A stretch of DNA of 64,000 bases from Roseiarcus sp963816065 (GTDB lineage Bacteria; Pseudomonadota; Alphaproteobacteria; Rhizobiales; Beijerinckiaceae). Made by a program: the position numbers and the translations under genes. This document shows, piece by piece, positions 9,071 to 18,418 of this stretch. Below the pieces are notes generated by a model, which made no database searches, was not told where the DNA came from, and was given only the letters and a program-made list of their open reading frames with translations. The stretch is taken from positions 596,559-660,558 of the forward strand of contig CAWFJG010000029.1 of NCBI GenBank assembly GCA_963816065.1, written 5' to 3'. The stretch's first letter is position 1, and every line of letters starts with the position of its first letter.

Positions 9071-10615
9071 ATGACCTTCGAGGCCGGCGCGGCTCCTCCC
9101 GCCATCGAGCTCATCGGAATCAACAAGAGCTTCGGCCCGGTTCACGCCAACAAGAACGTCAATCTTCGCGTCGAGCGCGGCGTCATCCACGGCATTGTTG
9201 GCGAGAACGGCGCCGGCAAGTCGACTTTGATGTCAATTCTGTACGGCTTCTACGAAGCCAACTCCGGGGAAATTCGGGTCAATGGCGAAACCGTTCGCAT
9301 CCGCTCCTCGCGCGAGGCGATCAGTCACGGCATCGGCATGGTCCACCAGCATTTCATGCTGGTCCCGCCCCTGAGCGTGCTCGAGAACGTCATGCTTGGC
9401 GCCGAGGGCGGCCTCATGCTGGCCAAAGGCGCGACCGCCACCCGAAAGCGGCTCGACGAGTTGGGCAAGGTCTACGGGCTCGAGGTCGACCCGAGCGCCG
9501 TCGTTGGAGATTTGTCGGTCGGTCTCCAGCAGAGGGTCGAGATTCTCAAGGCGCTGGTGCGCGGCGCCGACATTCTGGTGCTCGACGAGCCGACGGCGGT
9601 GCTGACGCCCGCCGAGGCCGATCAGCTGTTCGAGATGCTGCGCGTTCTGAAGAGCGAGAACAAGACCATCGTCTTCATCACGCATAAACTGCGCGAGATC
9701 ATGAGCCTGACCGATCGCGTCTCCGTGATGCGGCGCGGCGAAATCGTCGCGACTTTCGATACCGCCCGCACATCGCCGCCGGAGCTCGCGGACGCCATGG
9801 TCGGCCGCAAGGTGATCCTCAAAATCGACAAGGGCGAGGCTCATCCGGGCCGGGTTGCGCTCGAGGCGCGCAATCTCGTCGTCCGCGACGACCGGGGCGT
9901 GGTTCGCGTCGACGGCGTATCCTTCGTGTTGCGCGAGGGCGAGATCCTCGGTGTCGCAGGGGTGGCTGGAAACGGCCAGTCGGAGCTTCTCGAAGCGCTC
10001 GCCGGCATCCGGCCGCTGAGCTCGGGGGAGATCTTGATCGACGGCCGGCCGCTGGCGGCGGCGGACCACAATCCACACGACGAGCGGCTGATCGGCATCG
10101 GCCATGTGCCCGAGGACCGCCATCGCGTCGGCCTTGTCATGCCGTTCGAGGCCTGCGAGAGCGCGATGCTCGGCTTCCAGTACGAGACCGTCTACGGCAG
10201 GGGCCTCTTCTATGACCGCAAGGCGATCATCGCCGACGCCGAGCGCAAGATGGAGGCCTTCGACGTCAGGCCTCGTGCGCCCTTGCTCAAGACCGCCAAT
10301 TTTTCCGGCGGCAACCAGCAGAAGCTGGTGCTGGCGCGCGAGATCGAGCGCAATCCGAAGATCATGCTGGTTGGCCAGCCGACCCGGGGCGTCGACATCG
10401 GCGCGATCGAGTTTATCCACAAGCGCATCGTCGCGCAGCGCGACGCCGGCAAGGCGTTGCTGCTGGTGTCCGTCGAGCTCGACGAGATCTTTGCGCTTTC
10501 CGACCGCATCATCGTTCTGTGCGGCGGACGCGTGACCGGGGAGCGGAAACCGGATGAGACCAACGCGCAGGACCTCGGCCTGCTGATGGCCGGCGTCAGC
10601 GAGCACGCCGCGTGA
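9071..10615 (+). CDS. Nucleoside ABC importer, duplicated ATP-binding subunit
   Basis: The protein has 514 residues with two ABC domains, as in NupA/YufO and ribose-type importers. Domain 1 has the Walker A GENGAGKST, a signature-like LSVGLQQRVEI and Walker B ILVLDEPTAVL. Domain 2 has a Walker A-like GVAGNGQSELLE (degenerate), the signature FSGGNQQKL and a weak Walker B (IMLVGQPTRGVD). The start at 9071 has GGAG six bases upstream; an ATG at 9059 is in frame but lacks one. The gene ends in GTGA, overlapping the next gene. Confidence 0.92.
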   Translation: MTFEAGAAPPAIELIGINKSFGPVHANKNVNLRVERGVIHGIVGENGAGKSTLMSILYGFYEANSGEIRVNGETVRIRSSREAISHGIGMVHQHFMLVPPLSVLENVMLGAEGGLMLAKGATATRKRLDELGKVYGLEVDPSAVVGDLSVGLQQRVEILKALVRGADILVLDEPTAVLTPAEADQLFEMLRVLKSENKTIVFITHKLREIMSLTDRVSVMRRGEIVATFDTARTSPPELADAMVGRKVILKIDKGEAHPGRVALEARNLVVRDDRGVVRVDGVSFVLREGEILGVAGVAGNGQSELLEALAGIRPLSSGEILIDGRPLAAADHNPHDERLIGIGHVPEDRHRVGLVMPFEACESAMLGFQYETVYGRGLFYDRKAIIADAERKMEAFDVRPRAPLLKTANFSGGNQQKLVLAREIERNPKIMLVGQPTRGVDIGAIEFIHKRIVAQRDAGKALLLVSVELDEIFALSDRIIVLCGGRVTGERKPDETNAQDLGLLMAGVSEHAA

Positions 10616-11721
10616 GCGCCCCCCTCAAACCTTTGCCCGCCTGGGCCGATGTCGCATTGATCCCCTTGGTCAACGTCGCGGCCGCCTTTGTCATTTCTGG
10701 CTTCGTGGTGCTCGCGATCGGCGCGAATCCGATCGACGCCGTTCGGAGCCTCGTGCTCGGCGCGCTAGGGGATCTCGAAGGCATCGGCTACACGCTGTTC
10801 TACGCAACCAGTTTCGTCTTCGCCGGCCTTTCGGTGGCGATCTGCTTTCACGCCGGCCTGTTCAACATCGGCACGGAGGGGCAAGCCTATATCGCAGGGC
10901 TCGGAGCGGCGCTTGTGGCGCTGCATTTCGGCTTCCTGCCCGGCTATGCGCTGGTCATTGTCGCGATCATCGCCGCGGCCGTGTTCGGCGCGGCGTTCGC
11001 TGCGATACCGGGATATCTGCAGGCCTATCGCGACAGCCACATCGTCATCACCACGATCATGTTCAACTATATCGCCTCGGCGATTATGGGCTACTTGCTC
11101 GTCAAAGTCATGAGCAAGCCGGGGCAGATGAACGCCGAGACGGAGGCGTTCCGCGACACCGCCCTCGTCCCACAGTTCCACGAGATCCTCGCCCACGTCG
11201 GGATCACTTGGCCGGACACCCCGTTCAACCTTTCGTTCCTGCTCGCGCTCGTCTGTTGCCTCGGATTCTGGCTGCTCATCTGGCGCACCCGGCTCGGTTA
11301 CGAGATCCGCACCGTCGGCGCCAATCCGACCGCGGCCGTGTATGGAGGCGTCTCTCCCGCCCGCGTGACCGTCATCACCACGCTGCTGTCGGGCGCGCTC
11401 GCCGGCGGCCTCGCGGTCAACGTCATTCTTGGCGACCAGCACCGGCTCATCCTCGACTTCGTCGGCGGCTTTGGCTTCGTCGGCATTGCCGTGGCGCTGA
11501 TGGGCCGCGCTCACCCGGTCGGCATCATCCTGGCCGCGATCTTGTTCGGAGTGCTCTACCAGGGCGGGCAGTCGCTTTCGCTCGACATGCCCAAGATCAG
11601 CCGCGACATGATCGTGGTCATCCAGGGCCTCGTGGTGCTGTTCGCCGGCGCGCTCGAGCACATGTTCCGCCGACCGGTGGCGACGCTGCTCGCGCGCCGC
11701 ACCACGCAGCCGCCGATCTGA
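10612..11721 (+). CDS. Nucleoside ABC importer permease 1
   Basis: The protein has 369 residues, starts with GTG and overlaps the ATPase stop codon by four bases (GTGA), a sign of translational coupling. It is a very hydrophobic BPD-transporter-2 type permease with about ten membrane segments. The conserved stretch FNIGTEGQAYIAGLGAA and the cytoplasmic loop GYEIRTVGANPTAAVYGGV (coupling to the ATPase) are characteristic of nucleoside/BMP transporters. It would form the membrane channel with the next permease. Confidence 0.92.
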   Translation: MSAPLKPLPAWADVALIPLVNVAAAFVISGFVVLAIGANPIDAVRSLVLGALGDLEGIGYTLFYATSFVFAGLSVAICFHAGLFNIGTEGQAYIAGLGAALVALHFGFLPGYALVIVAIIAAAVFGAAFAAIPGYLQAYRDSHIVITTIMFNYIASAIMGYLLVKVMSKPGQMNAETEAFRDTALVPQFHEILAHVGITWPDTPFNLSFLLALVCCLGFWLLIWRTRLGYEIRTVGANPTAAVYGGVSPARVTVITTLLSGALAGGLAVNVILGDQHRLILDFVGGFGFVGIAVALMGRAHPVGIILAAILFGVLYQGGQSLSLDMPKISRDMIVVIQGLVVLFAGALEHMFRRPVATLLARRTTQPPI

Positions 11722-11732
11722 GAGGCGAGGCC

Positions 11733-12704
11733 ATGGAGTGGTTCGACGCCTTCACCGTCGTTTTCGCCTCGGGAATGCGGCTCGCCATCCCGCTCATCCT
11801 CGCCTGTCTCGCGGGCTTGTGGTCCGAGCGCTCGGGCGTGGTCGACATCGGTCTCGAAGGCAAGATCCTGGTCGGCGCGTTCGGCGCCGCCGCCGGCGCG
11901 ACCTTCACCGGCAACGCCTGGATAGGGCTGGCGGTCGGGGTCGCCGCGACGATCGTCTTTTCGCTGATCCACGGCTACGCATCGATCGACCAGCGCGCCA
12001 ACCAGATCGTCTCCGGCACCGCGATCAACATGGTCGCCGACGGGCTGACCGCGCTTGTCGGCAACGCGATCTGGGCGCAGGGCGGCCGCACGCCGCAGTT
12101 GCCGGACGACGCCCAGTTCCGCGCGATCCAATGGCCGTTCGCGCAGGAGATCGGCCGGATCCCGTTCATCGGATCGGTCTACGACCGCATCATCTCCGGC
12201 AACGACATCATCACCTATGTCGCATTCCTGATGGTCCCGCTGACGTACTGGGCCCTCTACAGCACCCGCTTCGGACTGAGATTGCGCGCGGTCGGCGAGA
12301 ACCCTGCGGCGGTCGACACCGCAGGCATTTCCGTCCGTGCGCTGCGCTACAGCGCCGTCGTCATCTGCGGCGTGCTCGTGGGCCTCGCAGGCGTCTATCT
12401 CGCGCTGTCGCAGACCGGCTATTTCCAGCCGCACATGTCGGCGGGACGCGGTTTCATCGCGCTCGCCGCGCTGGTGTTCGCCAAATGGCGGCCCTGGCCG
12501 GCGCTGGCGACATGCCTCCTGTTCGGCCTCCTCGACGCGGTGGCGATCCGCCTGCAGGGCGTCGAGGCCCCGATCATCGGCGCGGTGCCGGTGCAGGCGA
12601 TCGAGGCGCTGCCCTATGTGCTGACGGTCATCCTGCTCGCCGGCTTCATCGGCAAGGCAATCCCGCCGCGCGCCTCGGGAATTCCCTATGTCAAAGAGCG
12701 CTGA
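11733..12704 (+). CDS. Nucleoside ABC importer permease 2
   Basis: The protein has 323 residues and is the second BPD-transporter-2 permease of the importer. Family signatures are ERSGVVDIGLEGKILVGAF near the N-terminus, the loop GLRLRAVGENPAAVDTAGI and SAGRGFIALAALVFAKW near the C-terminus. It starts 11 bases after permease 1 with GAGGCGAGG upstream. Its 3' end overlaps the cytidine deaminase gene by 17 bases, tying transport and salvage into one transcript. Confidence 0.92.
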   Translation: MEWFDAFTVVFASGMRLAIPLILACLAGLWSERSGVVDIGLEGKILVGAFGAAAGATFTGNAWIGLAVGVAATIVFSLIHGYASIDQRANQIVSGTAINMVADGLTALVGNAIWAQGGRTPQLPDDAQFRAIQWPFAQEIGRIPFIGSVYDRIISGNDIITYVAFLMVPLTYWALYSTRFGLRLRAVGENPAAVDTAGISVRALRYSAVVICGVLVGLAGVYLALSQTGYFQPHMSAGRGFIALAALVFAKWRPWPALATCLLFGLLDAVAIRLQGVEAPIIGAVPVQAIEALPYVLTVILLAGFIGKAIPPRASGIPYVKER

Positions 12705-13104
12705 CCAACTCGCCGAGCTGTTCGCCGCCGCGAACGCCGCGCAGGCGAAAGCCTACGCCCCCTATTCGAAGTTCCGCGTCGGGGCGGCGCTGATGACCCG
12801 TGACGGCGCGATCTTCTCCGGCGGCAACGTCGAGAACGCGTCCTATCCCGAGGGCTGGTGCGCCGAGACGAGCGCCATCGCCGCCATGGCTGCGGCCGGC
12901 GCGCGGCGGATCGCGGAAATCTGCGTCGTCGGCGACGGCGCGGCGCTGTGTACCCCCTGCGGCGGCTGTCGCCAGCGCATCCGCGAATTCGCCGACGACG
13001 GAACGATCGTCCACGTCGCCGGACCGGAAGGCGTCCGCGCCACGTTCCGGCTCGCGGCGCTCCTGCCGGAATCGTTCGGGCCCGGGCACTTGAAGAGCGA
13101 ATAG
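12688..13104 (+). CDS. cdd: Cytidine deaminase
   Basis: The protein has 138 residues and is a small homotetrameric-type cytidine deaminase converting (deoxy)cytidine to (deoxy)uridine. Catalytic zinc motifs are present: CAETSAI (Cys and catalytic Glu, about residues 58-64) and PCGGCRQ (two Cys ligands). Substrate residues lie in FRVGAAL and GGNVENASYPEG. The gene overlaps the preceding permease by 17 bases and feeds the downstream phosphorylases. Confidence 0.95.
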   Translation: MSKSADQLAELFAAANAAQAKAYAPYSKFRVGAALMTRDGAIFSGGNVENASYPEGWCAETSAIAAMAAAGARRIAEICVVGDGAALCTPCGGCRQRIREFADDGTIVHVAGPEGVRATFRLAALLPESFGPGHLKSE

Positions 13105-13195
13105 GAGAAAGAAGGATTCGCCGCCTTCGCGGCCGCAACCATTGCATGGCTGAGCCGTTATCAACTGAAGCCAGCCTCACTCAGGGAGCCGTCGC

Positions 13196-14017
13196 ATGGA
13201 TCAGGACATGGGAGGCGCGATCGTCGCGCTCAAGGAGCACGGTGTCGAGACCTTGCCGCCGCTCGGCATCGTGCTCGGTTCGGGGCTCGGCCCGTTCGCC
13301 GGGGAAGCGACGGACGCCGTCGAACTCGGCTACTCGGAGCTTCCCGGCTTTCCCGTGCCGAGCGTCGAGGGCCACGCCGGGCGACTGGTCGTCGGCGCCA
13401 TCGAAGGCAAGCGGGTCGCGCTGTTCCAGGGCCGCGGCCACTACTACGAACGCGGCGATCCCGCCGCGATGCGGGTCGCGATCGACACGTTCAAGAGCCT
13501 CGGCGGCGAGACGCTGCTCATCACCAACGCCGCCGGCGGCCTCAAAAAGGAGTGGCGTCCGCCGGCGCTCGTCGCCATCACCGATCACATCAATTTCTCG
13601 GGAACGAATCCGTTGATCGGCCACGCCGGCGCCGATCGCTTCGTGCCGCTGACCCGGGCCTACGATCCGGGCCTGATCGAGACCTTGCGCGTCGTCGCTC
13701 GCGAAACCGGCGTCGAGTTGCACGAGGGCGTCTACATGTGGTTCTCCGGCCCGAGCTTCGAGACTCCGGCGGAAATCCGCGCCGCGCAAATCCTCGGCGC
13801 CGACCTCGTCGGCATGTCGACCGCGCCGGAAGTGATCCTCGCGCGCCGCGCCGGTCTCAAAGTCGCCGCCGTCTCGGTGGTGACCAACTATGCGGCGGGC
13901 CTCGCCGGCGGCGATCCGAGCCACGAGGAGACCCAGGAATACGCCCGCCTCGCCGCCGAAAGGTTCAAGACGCTCCTGCGCGGGTTCATCCGCGCTTACG
14001 AGGCGAAAACGGCATGA
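13196..14017 (+). CDS. Purine nucleoside phosphorylase
   Basis: The protein has 273 residues of the trimeric PNP/MTAP family. It cleaves purine nucleosides with phosphate to the base and (deoxy)ribose 1-phosphate. Diagnostic motifs are GIVLGSGLGPFA, FQGRGHYYERG, ITNAAGGLKKEW, YMWFSGPSFETPAEIR, GADLVGMSTAPEVI and VTNYAAGL. It is preceded by GGGAGCC and followed by an ATGA overlap with deoA. Family members are often called punA or deoD2; I leave the symbol open. Confidence 0.93.
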   Translation: MDQDMGGAIVALKEHGVETLPPLGIVLGSGLGPFAGEATDAVELGYSELPGFPVPSVEGHAGRLVVGAIEGKRVALFQGRGHYYERGDPAAMRVAIDTFKSLGGETLLITNAAGGLKKEWRPPALVAITDHINFSGTNPLIGHAGADRFVPLTRAYDPGLIETLRVVARETGVELHEGVYMWFSGPSFETPAEIRAAQILGADLVGMSTAPEVILARRAGLKVAAVSVVTNYAAGLAGGDPSHEETQEYARLAAERFKTLLRGFIRAYEAKTA

Positions 14018-15342
14018 CTCTTCCCCAGGAAATCATCAGAGCCAAGCGCGACGGGCGCGAACTGACCGCTGGCGAGATCGCCGAGTTCATCGGCGGCCTG
14101 ACCAGCGGCGACGTCACCGAGGGGCAGGCCGCCGCCTTCGCCATGGCGGTATTCTTTCGCGGCATGAGCCTCGCCGAGCGGGTGGCGCTGACCGAGGCGA
14201 TGACGCTCTCGGGCACGACGATCGACTGGGGCGCGCCCGACCTGCCCGGCCCGGTGCTCGACAAGCACTCGACCGGAGGCGTTGGCGACAACGTGTCGCT
14301 CATGCTCGCTCCGATGCTCGCAGCCCTCGGCGCCTACGTGCCGATGATCTCGGGCCGCGGCCTCGGCCACACCGGCGGCACGCTCGACAAGCTCGATTCC
14401 ATTCCCGGCTACGACACCAAGCCCGACCTTTTGCGCTTCAAGCGGGTGGTGCGCGACGTCGGCTGCGCCATCATTGGCCAGACCGCGACTCTCGCTCCCG
14501 CCGACCGGAGGCTCTACGCCATCCGCGACGTGACGGCGACGGTGGAATTGGTCGCGCTCATCACCGCCTCGATCCTGTCGAAGAAGCTTGCCGCCGGCCT
14601 CGAAGCCCTGGTGATGGACGTCAAGACCGGCTCCGGCGCCTTCATGCCGACGCTTCAAGCCTCGCGCGAACTGGCCGAGAGCATCGCGACGGTCGCGACC
14701 GGCGCCGGCCTGCCGACCGTGTCGCTGATTACCGACATGAACGAGCCGCTCGCCAGCGCCGCCGGCAACGCGGTCGAGGTGCAGAACGCCGTCGATTTCC
14801 TCACCGGGAAACACCAGGACGCACGGCTCCTGCGCGTGACGCTGTCGCTCGGGGCCGAGCTTTTGCGCCTGGCGGGACTTGCCGGGACTGTCGTCGAGGG
14901 CGAGGCGCTGCTGCGCGGAACGCTCGAATTGGGCAAGGCGGCGGAGAGGTTCGAGCGCATGATCGCGGCGCTCGGTGGCCCGTCCGACTTTCTCGCTCGC
15001 GCCCCGTCGCTGCTGCCGCGGGCCGGCGTCGTGGTCGAGGCCGCGCCGGGGCGGGGCGGACTCGTTACGGACATCGACGTGCGCGCGATCGGACTCGCGG
15101 TCGTCGAACTCGGCGGCGGACGGGCTCGCGCCGCCGATGCGATCGATCCTTCGGTCGGCCTGACGAAACTGGCGGGGCTCGGCGAAGAGGTCGGTCCGGA
15201 ACGGCCGCTCGCGATCGTGCATGCCCGCGACCGGTTTTCGGCCAAGTCGGTGATCGAACGCCTGCGCCGAGCCTATCGCCTCGGTGACGCCGCGCCTCGC
15301 CGCGCCGATCCGGTTGTCGAGCGCATTCTGCCGGCAAAATGA
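14014..15342 (+). CDS. deoA: Thymidine phosphorylase
   Basis: The protein has 442 residues, matching DeoA length. It phosphorolyses thymidine or deoxyuridine to the base and deoxyribose 1-phosphate. The phosphate-binding signature is KHSTGGVGDNVSLMLAP, followed by SGRGLGHTGGTLDKLDSIPG and VMDVKTGSGAFM, all intact. The start ATG overlaps the PNP stop (ATGA), and the stop overlaps the next gene the same way, so translation is coupled through three genes. With cdd it completes pyrimidine deoxyribonucleoside breakdown. Confidence 0.95.
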   Translation: MTLPQEIIRAKRDGRELTAGEIAEFIGGLTSGDVTEGQAAAFAMAVFFRGMSLAERVALTEAMTLSGTTIDWGAPDLPGPVLDKHSTGGVGDNVSLMLAPMLAALGAYVPMISGRGLGHTGGTLDKLDSIPGYDTKPDLLRFKRVVRDVGCAIIGQTATLAPADRRLYAIRDVTATVELVALITASILSKKLAAGLEALVMDVKTGSGAFMPTLQASRELAESIATVATGAGLPTVSLITDMNEPLASAAGNAVEVQNAVDFLTGKHQDARLLRVTLSLGAELLRLAGLAGTVVEGEALLRGTLELGKAAERFERMIAALGGPSDFLARAPSLLPRAGVVVEAAPGRGGLVTDIDVRAIGLAVVELGGGRARAADAIDPSVGLTKLAGLGEEVGPERPLAIVHARDRFSAKSVIERLRRAYRLGDAAPRRADPVVERILPAK

Positions 15343-16284
15343 CCCTCCTCTTCGCGGCGCCGGACATGGACTCGGTTCCGTGGCGGGCGCGGCTGGCCAC
15401 GCGGCTGCCCCTGCACGCCGTCGTATCGCTCGGAGAATCCTTCGATCCGGCCCGCATCCGCTACGTTCTCTCCTGGCGCCATCCGCCCGGGGCGCTGAAG
15501 GGCCTGACGAACCTGGAGGCGATCTTTTCGCTCGGGGCCGGCGTCGATCACCTGCTCGCCGATCCGGCGCTGCCGGAGGCGCCGATCGTCCGCATTGTCG
15601 ATCCCGACCTTCGCGACCGGATGAGCGAGTGGGTCGTGATGCACGCACTCGCCCATCTGCGCCAGTTGCGTCGATACGAACGCCAGCAGCGCGAAAAAAC
15701 CTGGGCCGACGACGAAACGCAGGCGAAAGCGGCCGACCTTCGCGTCGGCGTCCTCGGACTCGGCGCGCTGGGCGCGGACGCCGCGATGAAGCTCGCGGCG
15801 CTCGGCTTTCGTGTGGCCGGCTGGAGCGCAAAGCCGAAGGCTCTGGCGGGGATCGAATCTGTTCCATGGCCCGGACGGCCTGCGACCGCTCCTTGCCCGC
15901 ACGGACCTGTTGGTCGTCCTGTTGCCGCTCACGCCGGACACGCGCGGGGTGCTGAACGCCGGGCTCTTCGGTTGGTTGAAACGCGACGGGCCGCTCGGCG
16001 GTCCGGTGCTGATCAATGCCGGCCGTGGCGGCCTGCAAGTCGAGTCCGACCTCGTCGACGCGCTCGAAACCGGCGTGCTGAAAGGCGCGTCTCTCGACGT
16101 GTTCGAGCGTGAACCGTTGCCTGCGGATTCGCCGCTTTGGGCGCATCCCTCGGTCTACGTAAGCCCGCACAACGCCGCGATCTCCGAGCCCGCCGCGATC
16201 GTCGCCGCGATCGCGCGGCAGATCGAGGGCCTCGAGCGCGGCGAACCGCTAAGCAACCTGGTCGATCGGTCGCGAGGGTATTAG
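15339..16284 (+). CDS. D-2-hydroxyacid dehydrogenase, GhrA-like, one frameshift
   Basis: The gene is a glyoxylate/hydroxypyruvate reductase A-like dehydrogenase. The first frame (from ATG 15339, overlapping the deoA stop) gives the N-terminal part with SLGAGVDHLL and the NAD-binding VGVLGLGALGADAA. After GIES the frame must shift by +1; the second frame supplies FHGPDGLRPLLARTDLL, LLPLTPDTRGVLN, INAGRGGLQVESDL, SLDVFEREPLP and SPHNAAIS. An extra G at about 15861 explains the break. With it removed, a protein of about 314 residues of normal family layout results. Confidence 0.8.
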
Positions 16285-16377
16285 CGTGCATCCGGGTGGG
16301 TCGGCTCTCTCGAGGCCGGCGTGCACCGAGGTCCTTGACGCCTCGCGATGACAGCGACGCGCAAATGGAGGATGAGC

Positions 16378-16770
16378 ATGCAAATGTTCCAGACCCCGGA
16401 GATGAAGGCCCTCGGCCTGCCGTTCAGCGCTGCGGTCCGGGTTGGCGACATGCTCTATCTCTCGGGCGCGCTCGGCAATCTTCCCGGAACGCTGACCCTG
16501 GCCGAAGGCGGCATGGCGGGGCAGGCGCGCCAGACCATGGAGAACATCGGCGCCGTGCTTGGCTTCTGCGGCCTCGGCTTCGACGACGTCGTCAAATGCA
16601 CGGTCATGCTGGCCGACATGTCGGAATGGAGCGCGTTCAACGCCGTCTATGTCGGCTATTTCAAGCCTGACCGCTTGCCGGCCCGCTCCGCCTTCGGCTG
16701 CAACGGCTTGGCGCTCGGGGGAAAGCTCGAAGTCGAGTGCCTCGCGCGCTATCCCGATCTCGTCTTGTAG
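16378..16770 (+). CDS. RidA-family (YjgF/UK114) protein
   Basis: The protein has 130 residues with the RidA fold signatures FSAAVRVGDMLYLSGALG, a tract matching TMENIGAVLGFCG, VKCTVMLADMSEW and FPARSAF-like PARSAFGCNGLALGGKLEVECLA. RidA enzymes hydrolyse reactive enamine/imine intermediates. The catalytic Arg of the family corresponds to the Arg in PARSAF. Several ATGs are possible (16348, 16372, 16378, 16384); 16378 has GGAGG at the right distance. Confidence 0.85.
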   Translation: MQMFQTPEMKALGLPFSAAVRVGDMLYLSGALGNLPGTLTLAEGGMAGQARQTMENIGAVLGFCGLGFDDVVKCTVMLADMSEWSAFNAVYVGYFKPDRLPARSAFGCNGLALGGKLEVECLARYPDLVL

Positions 16771-16809
16771 ACGCGGTCGGTGACGCCACAGACTGTCGCT
16801 GACCGCGTC
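16770..16809. repeat. Intergenic hairpin, related to a copy at 56364-56397
   Basis: Immediately after the ridA stop, GACGCGGTC (16770-16778) and GACCGCGTC (16801-16809) form a perfect 9-bp stem around 22 bases. The reverse complement of 16771-16800 closely matches 56364-56397 (shared core CAGTCTGT then TCACCGACCGCGT). That copy also lies just downstream of a gene. It may act as a transcription terminator or be a small dispersed repeat. Confidence 0.5.
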
Positions 16810-17103
16810 GCCCCGCTGCAGAGGACGTCTATCGGGACGCCGGTCTTCCGACGCTATGGGAGTAGGGCGACAATCAGACCGGCACGAGCTTCCTCGCCGC
16901 CTCGACAGCAGGGGAGAACCTGTCCCGGCCGGCCGCCGGGCTCGAGGCGGACCAGCCGCAGCCCCTCGGCGCCGTCCAGAATTTTGCACGAGGTTTCGCC
17001 CCGACCTCACTGGGCAAAAATAGCTACACCGCGGCGTTCGGCTTTCCAGCGGATCGCGGACGTCGACAGAGACGGCGCCGAGCCCGGAAAATCGCCTCTA
17101 ACG
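16810..17103. other. Intergenic, no supported gene
   Basis: This is the space between the ridA-side hairpin and the 3' end of the doxX gene on the opposite strand. Overlapping reading frames here have the composition of noncoding GC-rich DNA. No RNA gene was recognised. Confidence 0.35.
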
Positions 17104-17601
17104 TCAGGGCGTGGGCAGTCCCAGAAATCGGCGAATGAGGAAATCGAGCGAGATGCGCCCCGGTCCCCACGCCATGATGGCGAGCGCCATCGCCGCCCAG
17201 GTGATATGGATCGGCCAACCGTCCGGCACGGTCAGTTCGACCACCAGGGTCATGAACAGCAGGCCCAGCGCCGCAAAGCGGGTCGCCAGGCCGAGCGCCA
17301 GAAGGATGGGGAGGATGATCTCGGCGCAACCGGAGAGGAATGCGAACATTGAGGGGGCCGGAAACGAGTAAGGTCCGCCGGGGAGATGCAGCATGAACTC
17401 ATCCGTGAACAGCGTCACCGCGGTGTCGTTCAGCCTGAGAAAGCCGTCCCACTTGAGAATGCCGGACTTCCAGAACGGGGTGGCCAGTGCAAACCGCATA
17501 ACCAGGAGCACGAGAGAGGGGACTGCGACCGCGCGCACGAGGCCCTCGATCCGATCGACGAATCGGGCGACCGAAGGCGCCTGTTGCGATGCGCTGGTCA
17601 T
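17104..17601 (-). CDS. DoxX-family membrane protein of the bufferin cluster
   Basis: The protein has about 165 residues if started at ATG 17601, which has GAAAGG upstream. It has four hydrophobic helices typical of DoxX proteins, with FWKSGILKWDGF, FLSGCAEIILPILLALGLATRFAALGL and a C-terminal ITWAAMALAIMAWGPG region. DoxX proteins follow bufABC in many proteobacteria (GigD in Caulobacter) and are thought to assist redox or export in the membrane. In the sequence as given, the frame is continuous with bufC without a stop codon, see findings. Confidence 0.8.
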   Translation of the reverse strand: MTSASQQAPSVARFVDRIEGLVRAVAVPSLVLLVMRFALATPFWKSGILKWDGFLRLNDTAVTLFTDEFMLHLPGGPYSFPAPSMFAFLSGCAEIILPILLALGLATRFAALGLLFMTLVVELTVPDGWPIHITWAAMALAIMAWGPGRISLDFLIRRFLGLPTP

Positions 17602-17608
17602 GCCTTTC

Positions 17609-18418
17609 TCAAGTCTGGCGGAGACAGATGGTCTTGCGGACACAAACGCGCCGGAATCGATCAGCGTCGCGACCCCCGCGCCGAGGTCGAAATCGGAACG
17701 GGCCTCGAGCGCAGCGTCGGCGGCCTCACCGAGCGGGCGCCCGGCGATCAGCGCCGACAGGAAAATCGCCTCCCCCGGAGCGAGCCGCCGCACGACCACG
17801 TCGAGTTCCGGCCGGGTGATCAGCGCATCTTCGCCTTCGCTGGCGTCGATCTCGCCGACCGGCGCCGCCGCGCGATTGGCGACAACAATCGTCACCGCGG
17901 CGAAGGGCGAGCCGATCAGCCGGGTCGCCGGATGCGGCGCGAACACAAGCTCGCCAAGCCGCTCGGCCGGAACGGACGCGAGATCGGACGCAGTCAACGG
18001 CGCTACGTCGGCCGCGTGGTAGGCGTCGAGCCAGGCGCGCTCCACGCGGGCGATGTCGGCAAGCCAAGGCATCGCCTGGGCGTACGCGTAGCGCGCGATG
18101 AAATCGGGGAAGTCCCGGCCGTATTCGAATAGGAGCGGCGAGATGGGCGGCGTCTCCCGGATATGAAAACGCGCCATCGCCCGAAAGAACTCGACGCCAG
18201 TGATGCGCTGCACGGCCGGATAGACCGCCGCGAGCGCGTCGATCAGGCTGACTGTGACGTTGTTGCGATAGACGTCGTAGCGCTTGGCCGCGGCCTTGCC
18301 GGCCGGTCCCGAAACAAGCGCCGGCGTCTCGCGGCCGGGCTCGAGGAGACACGCCGAGAAGAGCGGCCGCATAGGCCCCGGCCGCGGCGCCGTGGCGCGG
18401 AGAGGGGTCAGGCCGCAT
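17609..18418 (-). CDS. bufC: BufC-like DUF2063 partner protein of the bufferin maturase
   Basis: DUF2063/BufC proteins bind the precursor leader and present it to the MNIO enzyme. Visible signatures are RYDVYRNNVTVSLIDALAAVYPAVQRI, RFHIRETPPISPLLFEYG and a C-terminal winged domain with LAPGEAIFLSALIAG. The best start is ATG 18418, preceded by GGGGAGAGG; its first 20 or so residues are in a different frame from the rest, implying one extra base near 18350. The end is uncertain: a TGA at 17609-17611 is out of frame and the in-frame reading continues into doxX. Confidence 0.75.

Noticed and set aside
13996..16170. 724-residue antisense frame across deoA and the dehydrogenase gene
   Set aside because: It is antisense to well conserved enzymes and has no recognisable domain; an artefact of high GC.
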